From Moraxella lacunata (GTDB lineage: Bacteria > Pseudomonadota > Gammaproteobacteria > Pseudomonadales > Moraxellaceae): a stretch of 29,503 nucleotides of DNA. The stretch is taken from positions 1 to 29,503 of the forward strand of contig NZ_MXAN01000084.1 of assembly GCF_002027545.1 (NCBI RefSeq), written 5' to 3'. This document shows, piece by piece, positions 24,840 to 29,503 of the stretch (positions are counted from its first letter, which is position 1; the number at the start of each line of letters is the position of its first letter). Position numbers and translations under genes: made by a program. Under the pieces are notes generated by a model. The model was not told where the DNA came from. It worked only from the letters and a program-made list of their open reading frames with translations, and made no database searches.

Positions 24840-27800
24840 ATGCTAGGCATCAACGAAAGCACCATTGAACAATCCGCCATTGCCACAATGCAATCTTTGG
24901 GTTGGGATTATACCTACGGTAAAACCATTCTTTTGGGCTGCCAAAACGAATGGCGAGAACGGACAGGCGAGGTGATTTTAAAGCCCTTGTTGGCGGCCGC
25001 CATTGCAAAATTAAACCCCAATTTGCCCGCTTATGAGGTGGAAAATGTGGTGGCACAGGTGTGCCGTGCCGACCCTGGCGACCTTGCCGAGCGTAACCGC
25101 GGGGCCTATGAATGGCTAAGAAATGGCGTGCCATATCGTTATCAGGCACAGGGTGAGCAAAAGTTTGAAGTGGTGCGTTTGGTGGATTTTGGGGTGCCTG
25201 CCCACAATGATTTTCGCATTGTCAATCAGCTGGATATTGGCGGTAAAAAAGGCAGACGCATTCCGGATTTGATTGGCTTTGTTAATGGCTTGCCACTGGT
25301 GGTGTTTGAGCTCAAAAATCCACTCAAAGAAAATGCCGATATTGGCAAAGCGTACGCACAGCTACAAACCTATAAAGATGAAATTTCCGATTTGTTTGTG
25401 TTTAATCAGGCGTTGGTGATTTCAGACGGCATTGTCGCCCGTATCGGTTCGTTGACGGCTGATTTTGAGCGTTTCACCCCTTGGCGTGTGATTGATGAAA
25501 AAGACCAAAGCCGACAGATTGCCTTTGAAAATGAATTGGAAGGGTTGATTACAGGGATAATGACCCCTAAGGATTTGCTTGATTATGTGCAAAATTTTGT
25601 GGTGTATGAAAAAGACAGCAAAAACCGTGTGATTAAAAAGATTGGAGCGTATCATCAGTTTTATGGCGTGAATGAAGCTGTAGATTGCACTTTGCACGCC
25701 ACCGCCAAAAATGGCGACCGTAAAGTGGGCGTGTTTTGGCATACGCAAGGCTCTGGCAAGTCGTTATCTATGCTGTTTTATGCAGGCAAAGTGTTAAGCC
25801 GTGCCGAGCTAAAAAATCCAACCTTGGTCATCGTTACCGACCGCAACGATTTGGACGGTCAGCTGCATGCGACCTTTTGTGGCGGTAAAGATTTGCTCAA
25901 ACAAACGCCCATTCAGGCAGACGGACGAGACGAACTCCGTCAAGCATTGGCGAGCCGTTCGGCAGGTGGGGTGATTTTTACCACCATTCAAAAATTTGGT
26001 TTGTTGGACGGTGAGCTTGCCCACCCTATCTTAAACGAGCGAGAAAATATCATCGTCATCACCGATGAAGCCCACCGCTCCCAATACGGTTTTAGACAAA
26101 AAATTGACCACAAAGGACAATATAAAGAAGGCTATGCCAAGCATTTAAGAAGTGCCTTGCCCAATGCGTCTTTTATCGGCTTTACTGGCACACCCATTGC
26201 CCTAGATGATAAGGACACACAGGAAGTGTTTGGTAAATATGTGTCGATTTATGATTTTGAAGATGCAGTGGCGGACGGTGCGACCGTGCCGATTATTTAT
26301 GAGCCGCGCCAAATCAGCTTGGGCGAAAGTAGCGAGTTTGCCAATGCGGTGCAAGAAGCCGAAGCATTGCTTGATGAAGACAGCCCAACCTTTCGTTTGC
26401 GTGAAAAATTGCACGGCGTGGACAGTCGCTTGCAACAAATGGCAGAAGACATCATGAGCCACTATGAAAAACGCACCGAGCAACAAGACGGTAAGGCGAT
26501 GGTCGTGGTGATGAGCCGTGCCATTTGCGTCAAATTGTATGACAAACTCATTGCCTTGCGTCCTGATTGGCATTCTGACGATGTGCAAAAAGGGGCGGTA
26601 AAAATCGTGATGACCAGCACAGCAAGCGATCCTGCCGAGTGGCAACGCCACAACCAAGACAAAAAGACCCTAGAAAAACGCTTTAAAGACCCAGACGACC
26701 CACTCAAAATCGTGATTGTGCGTGATATGTGGCTGACAGGCTTTGATGCTCCGTGCTGTAACACGATGTACATTGACAAGCCGATGAGCGGTCATAATCT
26801 GATGCAGGCGATTGCACGAGTGAACCGTGTTTTTCGCAACAAAAGCACAGAAAATGGTGGTTTGATTGTGGATTATGTTGGCTTGACTGACGAGCTAGAA
26901 AAGGCAATAAAACAGTACACCAACGCCAGCGGTAAAACCCAGCAAGTGCGAGACATTGGGGCGGTGGTGGATAAACTGGTGGAATACATCACGGTCATTC
27001 GTGGGCAATTTGCCACGCCCGTGGACGGCAAAACCGTTGATGTGAATGCGATTTTAAAAATCACCGAACCGCCAAAACTGCTCACCGCCATTTTGACATC
27101 TGCCAACCATATTTTGGCGTTAGACCGTGTCAATCCGCATGATGATACGGACAAACAGGACAAAACCCCACGCAAAAACGCCTTTTTGCAGGCGGTGCGA
27201 TTTGCCAAAAAAGGCTTTTCTTTGTGCGGGGCGTTAAAAGACGTTGAACCGTATAAGCAGGAATTGGCGTTTTATGATGCGGTGCGAGCGACCATCATCA
27301 AAAACAGCACCACCACACGCACGCCTACAGGCGACAACGACCGCCTACTCCAACTCGCCTTATTGATGAATAAAGCGGTGAGTTCAGACGGCGTGGTAGA
27401 TTTGTTTGATTTACTCAAAAAAGACCGCCCCAACATCAATCTGATGTCTGATGAGTTCTTACAAAGCATTAAAAATAGCCCAACCAAAGATTTATGGCTG
27501 TTGGCGATGGAGCGGTTTTTATCGTCTGAACTTAAAGAAAAAGGCGGTGTCAATCTTGCCACCAAAAAGGAATTTGAAGAACGCCTAAAAGAGGCGATGA
27601 ACCAATACCACAATCATAATTTATCGGTACTTGAAATCATCGAAGAGCTTATCGCCCTTGCCAAAGAGTTTGAGGCACGCCAAAAACGTGGCGAAGAGTT
27701 GGGCTTAAATCCTGCCGAAATGGCGTTTTATGATGCCCTAGTCCGCAACGAAAGTGCGGTACGAGAGATGGGCGATGAGGTGCTGATGAAACTTGCCAAA

Positions 27801-27995
27801 GACATCACCGACAAACTGCGTAAATCGGTAACGATTGATTGGCAATATAAAGATTCGGTGCGTGCCAAAATGCGGACGCTGATTCGTATTGCCTTAAGAA
27901 GCTATAAATATCCGCCAGATTTGCAGGCAGAAGCGATTGAATTTGTGATTCAGCAGGCGGAGGCGATTGCGGAGGATTTGGTTGAGAGTGATTGA
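24840..27995 (+). CDS. hsdR: Type I restriction endonuclease subunit
   Basis: HsdR translocates DNA and cuts it away from unmethylated sites. The 1051-residue product (EcoR124I HsdR has 1038) is complete. The N-terminal PD-(D/E)xK nuclease shows PDL with D143 and FELKNP with E157 and K159, then QLQTYK. The SF2 motor has Walker A TQGSGKS (302-308), DEAH (409-412), FTGTPI and [10 protein letters not shown]. The C-terminal part is the helical domain that contacts the methylase. The ATG at 24840 follows GGAG at about 10 bases. The gene carries two Neisseria-type uptake words and one Pasteurellaceae-type word. Its last 46 bp overlap, tail to tail, a minus-strand ORF. No terminator was seen after it. 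Confidence 0.96.
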   Translation: MLGINESTIEQSAIATMQSLGWDYTYGKTILLGCQNEWRERTGEVILKPLLAAAIAKLNPNLPAYEVENVVAQVCRADPGDLAERNRGAYEWLRNGVPYRYQAQGEQKFEVVRLVDFGVPAHNDFRIVNQLDIGGKKGRRIPDLIGFVNGLPLVVFELKNPLKENADIGKAYAQLQTYKDEISDLFVFNQALVISDGIVARIGSLTADFERFTPWRVIDEKDQSRQIAFENELEGLITGIMTPKDLLDYVQNFVVYEKDSKNRVIKKIGAYHQFYGVNEAVDCTLHATAKNGDRKVGVFWHTQGSGKSLSMLFYAGKVLSRAELKNPTLVIVTDRNDLDGQLHATFCGGKDLLKQTPIQADGRDELRQALASRSAGGVIFTTIQKFGLLDGELAHPILNERENIIVITDEAHRSQYGFRQKIDHKGQYKEGYAKHLRSALPNASFIGFTGTPIALDDKDTQEVFGKYVSIYDFEDAVADGATVPIIYEPRQISLGESSEFANAVQEAEALLDEDSPTFRLREKLHGVDSRLQQMAEDIMSHYEKRTEQQDGKAMVVVMSRAICVKLYDKLIALRPDWHSDDVQKGAVKIVMTSTASDPAEWQRHNQDKKTLEKRFKDPDDPLKIVIVRDMWLTGFDAPCCNTMYIDKPMSGHNLMQAIARVNRVFRNKSTENGGLIVDYVGLTDELEKAIKQYTNASGKTQQVRDIGAVVDKLVEYITVIRGQFATPVDGKTVDVNAILKITEPPKLLTAILTSANHILALDRVNPHDDTDKQDKTPRKNAFLQAVRFAKKGFSLCGALKDVEPYKQELAFYDAVRATIIKNSTTTRTPTGDNDRLLQLALLMNKAVSSDGVVDLFDLLKKDRPNINLMSDEFLQSIKNSPTKDLWLLAMERFLSSELKEKGGVNLATKKEFEERLKEAMNQYHNHNLSVLEIIEELIALAKEFEARQKRGEELGLNPAEMAFYDALVRNESAVREMGDEVLMKLAKDITDKLRKSVTIDWQYKDSVRAKMRTLIRIALRSYKYPPDLQAEAIEFVIQQAEAIAEDLVESD
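25421..25432 (-). other. Neisseria-type DNA uptake sequence in hsdR, 12-mer
   Basis: The exact 12-base Neisseria DUS, ATGCCGTCTGAA, lies on the minus strand. It falls within coding sequence rather than in the terminator position usual in Neisseria. Confidence 0.7.
27383..27392 (-). other. Neisseria-type DNA uptake sequence in hsdR, 10-mer
   Basis: Exact GCCGTCTGAA on the minus strand, preceded by AC rather than AT, so 11 of the 12 extended positions match. It is the second copy within the same gene. Confidence 0.7.
27752..27760 (+). other. Pasteurellaceae-type DNA uptake word in hsdR
   Basis: Exact AAGTGCGGT on the plus strand. The following bases are not A+T-rich, so it lacks the extended consensus and could be a chance match. 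Confidence 0.45.
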
Positions 27996-28246
27996 TTTGA
28001 GCTAATAATAACACCAAAAAGACTGTGATAAAGCTTTAACTGCCTATCTTTATTCTGCGTGCTGGCAAATAACTGATATTCTTTATGGCTGATTAACCTG
28101 CATTCACAGCATGGATATTCTTCAATCATATCCACCATCCAAAACACCCTACCGATGTCTATGAATCTCTTTTTATCGGTTAGGACAAGATAGATGGGAG
28201 ATTTGCTTGTTTGTTCTTGATTGTCAATTGTTGGCTGTTCGCTCAT
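27950..28246 (-). CDS. Small protein of unknown function, possibly with altered C-terminus
   Basis: The ATG at 28246 has a strong Shine-Dalgarno (AGGAG, 8 bases upstream) and encodes 98 residues. A TTG start further upstream would run into the tandem repeat and is not needed. The protein is polar at its start ([12 protein letters not shown]), then contains [20 protein letters not shown] and a Cys pair in [10 protein letters not shown] do not recognise it. The last 15 or so residues ([11 protein letters not shown]) are encoded by antisense of the hsdR 3' end. The original C-terminus may therefore have been replaced when the hsd operon and this module were joined. It follows the recombinase and the 108-residue ORF in the same direction, after the 14-bp repeat array. 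Confidence 0.55.
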   Translation of the reverse strand: MSEQPTIDNQEQTSKSPIYLVLTDKKRFIDIGRVFWMVDMIEEYPCCECRLISHKEYQLFASTQNKDRQLKLYHSLFGVIISSNQSLSTKSSAIASAC

Positions 28247-28273
28247 ATGTTTATCTCCTGATTGTTCATTGCT

Positions 28274-28399
28274 CAATACTTATCATTCAATACTTATCAT
28301 TCAATACTTATCATTCAATACTTATCATTCAATACTTATCATTCAATACTTATCATTCAATACTTATCATTCAATACTTATCATTCAATGCTTATTGCT
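28274..28399. repeat. 14-bp tandem repeat array, 8 perfect copies
   Basis: The unit caatacttatcatt is repeated eight times without change at 28274-28385, and a ninth, degenerate unit (28386-28399) follows. It lies in the 166-bp gap between two minus-strand ORFs, about 20 bases upstream of the ribosome binding site at 28252-28256. All three plus frames through it are open, which creates false ORFs. Identical units suggest recent slippage expansion. Confidence 0.9.
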
Positions 28400-28412
28400 T
28401 GCTTTACTGTTT

Positions 28413-28739
28413 TTAAAACACCTCGTCATTTGGAAGCTCCTTTAACAAAGCCGACTTTATCAAAAGATAAAGACTCTCTTCATCATAAAGCTGTCTGTCT
28501 GCAAGATGTGTGATTGTTTGCTTAACCCATGCATGCAGAGCCTCATGATTATTTAAGTTAGATGATGTGCTTAAAAACAAACTCATGCCAAAGCCTTGTT
28601 GGATAGGTAAATCAATAATCAGTGCTTTGCTAACTTTATTGGTAAGATGAGCGATTTGCTCTTTGTCTTGTATGTCCTGCAAAAGCATCTCCCATGTATC
28701 GGCAGAGCTTGATTCATGATGTAACGGATAAATTAGCAT
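28413..28739 (-). CDS. Small protein of unknown function downstream of recombinase
   Basis: The 108-residue product (MLIYPLHHESSSADTWEMLL start) begins within the end of the recombinase gene, a 7-base overlap. It has a near-perfect Shine-Dalgarno AGGAGG (28747-28752), 7 bases from the ATG. It is rich in Leu and acidic residues, probably all helical and cytoplasmic, without a signal peptide or recognisable motif (HAWVKQTITHLADRQLYDEE, ELPNDEVF end). The coupled arrangement suggests a gene of the same integrated element, perhaps a prophage or island accessory protein. The function is unknown. Confidence 0.65.
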   Translation of the reverse strand: MLIYPLHHESSSADTWEMLLQDIQDKEQIAHLTNKVSKALIIDLPIQQGFGMSLFLSTSSNLNNHEALHAWVKQTITHLADRQLYDEESLYLLIKSALLKELPNDEVF

Positions 28740-29455
28740 GATGACCCCTCCTGCCCTTGCTTGCTTTGCATTAATAACGCATGAAACGCACTGCCGTCTT
28801 GTCTTGTGGCATTGGGTACATAACGACTATACACCTTAAAGAGCATCATGGTATTGACATGTCCCATTTGCTTGGCAATCCATTCAGGTGCCTCTCCTGC
28901 TGACAGCCACAGTGTGGCGGCGGTGTGGCGTGTTTGATAAGCATTTCTTGGTTTTAGCCCAAGTCTTCTTAGGGTTGGGTGCCAGACTCTGCGATTGACA
29001 TTGCGATAATCTAGTGGTTCGCCATTTTGTAAGCAAAACACATAATCAAAGCCATGGCTTTGCTTGATGAGCTTGCCTTGCTTTTTGTTTGCCTGATAAA
29101 TAAGATGCTGAGCTTGCAGGGCATCATACACAAAAGGCGACATATCAATTTGCCTATTAGACTCTGCTGTTTTGGGCTTACCTAATACGCCATTGACAAG
29201 TGCTTGACGAATGTGTATTTCTCGTCTGTCAAAGTCTACGCAGTCCCATGTTAAGCCATCAATCTCACTTGTCCGCATACCTGTAAAGAAACGAACCAAA
29301 TAGTAGTTCTTATAATCAGCTCTTACCCCATTAAGAAACTGCCAAACTTCATCTAAGCTAAATGGGACAATCTCAGGCTTATCCGCTTTTAACTGCTTAA
29401 TATCCACTGTTGGATCATCAAAATGGTAGCGTTTTGACGCTTCTTTTAGTATCAT
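28733..29455 (-). pseudogene. Tyrosine recombinase (integrase), N-terminally truncated
   Basis: The frame encodes the catalytic domain of a phage/island integrase. It contains the first Arg in FFTGMRTSEIDGLTW, the box YQTRHTAATLWL (Arg and His), MGHVNTMMLFKVYSRY with the late His and the likely nucleophile Tyr, and a short tail. The product is about 240 residues, whereas such integrases usually have 350-400. Arm-binding and core-binding domains are missing: the frame opens at KEASKRYHFDDP, just before the catalytic domain, and an in-frame stop (29471-29473) lies upstream. The usual start would be ATG 29455 or TTG 29464. The loss may be due to an insertion or deletion near 29456-29503, at the window edge. 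Recombination activity is unlikely without the N-terminal part. Confidence 0.75.
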
Positions 29456-29503
29456 ATATACCAACCGAACTTAAAAACTACCGCACAACCACATAAAATA
29501 AAA

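Noticed and set aside
26202..26657. 151-residue minus-strand frame inside hsdR
   Set aside because: It is antisense to the SF2 helicase part of hsdR, with no start signal and no domain.
28274..28399. CRISPR array
   Set aside because: The units are contiguous 14-mers without spacers, and no cas genes are present.
28207..28513. Three overlapping plus-strand frames with repeated peptide YLSFNTYHSILIIQ
   Set aside because: They are produced by the 14-bp repeat, which is open in all three plus frames; there is no ribosome binding site and no unique domain.

Overview
The window looks like chromosomal DNA of a Moraxella-type gammaproteobacterium (Moraxellaceae). The reasons are a recC-recB-recD cluster without ptrA, a dnaE-trmJ pair followed by modABC, moderate G+C with many A+T-rich gaps, and short palindromic repeats between genes. 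The species cannot be fixed from the sequence alone. Positions 1-18780 are mostly conserved core genes and 18930-29503 is an accessory region.

Left part. On the minus strand recC (6721-10998), recB (2682-6563) and recD (422-2536) encode all three subunits of the RecBCD helicase-nuclease, with key motifs intact. Two copies of one roughly 80-bp palindromic repeat core lie in the recC-recB gap and just downstream of recD. Each copy sits inside a different hairpin. An 850-bp gap between recC and dnaE holds small palindromes, short tandem duplications and a 54-residue candidate membrane protein. On the plus strand follow dnaE (replicative polymerase alpha), trmJ (tRNA 2'-O-methylation) and modA, modB and modC (molybdate uptake). 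modC lacks the usual C-terminal TOBE domain.

Right part. A hipB-hipA toxin-antitoxin pair has hipA split by an 87-bp MITE-like insertion with a 7-bp target duplication; removing it restores the reading frame exactly. Next comes a complete type I restriction-modification operon, hsdM-hsdS-X-hsdR. X is a 310-residue protein with a HEPN-like R-x4-H motif and two zinc-ribbon-like cysteine sets, joined to hsdS by a 4-base overlap. hsdM and hsdR carry exact DNA uptake words of Pasteurellaceae (AAGTGCGGT) and Neisseria (GCCGTCTGAA), which suggests the operon was assembled by natural transformation from foreign donors. Facing it on the minus strand are an N-terminally truncated tyrosine recombinase, two small unrecognised genes, and eight perfect copies of a 14-bp tandem repeat in front of the last of these genes.

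How it fits together: RecBCD degrades DNA ends such as those made by type I restriction, and HsdM/HsdS protect self DNA. X is best read as an inferred accessory defence or guard protein of the operon, comparable in position only to PrrC in EcoprrI. The recombinase remnant and the uptake words suggest that both integration and transformation shaped this locus. No rRNA, tRNA or CRISPR array was seen.
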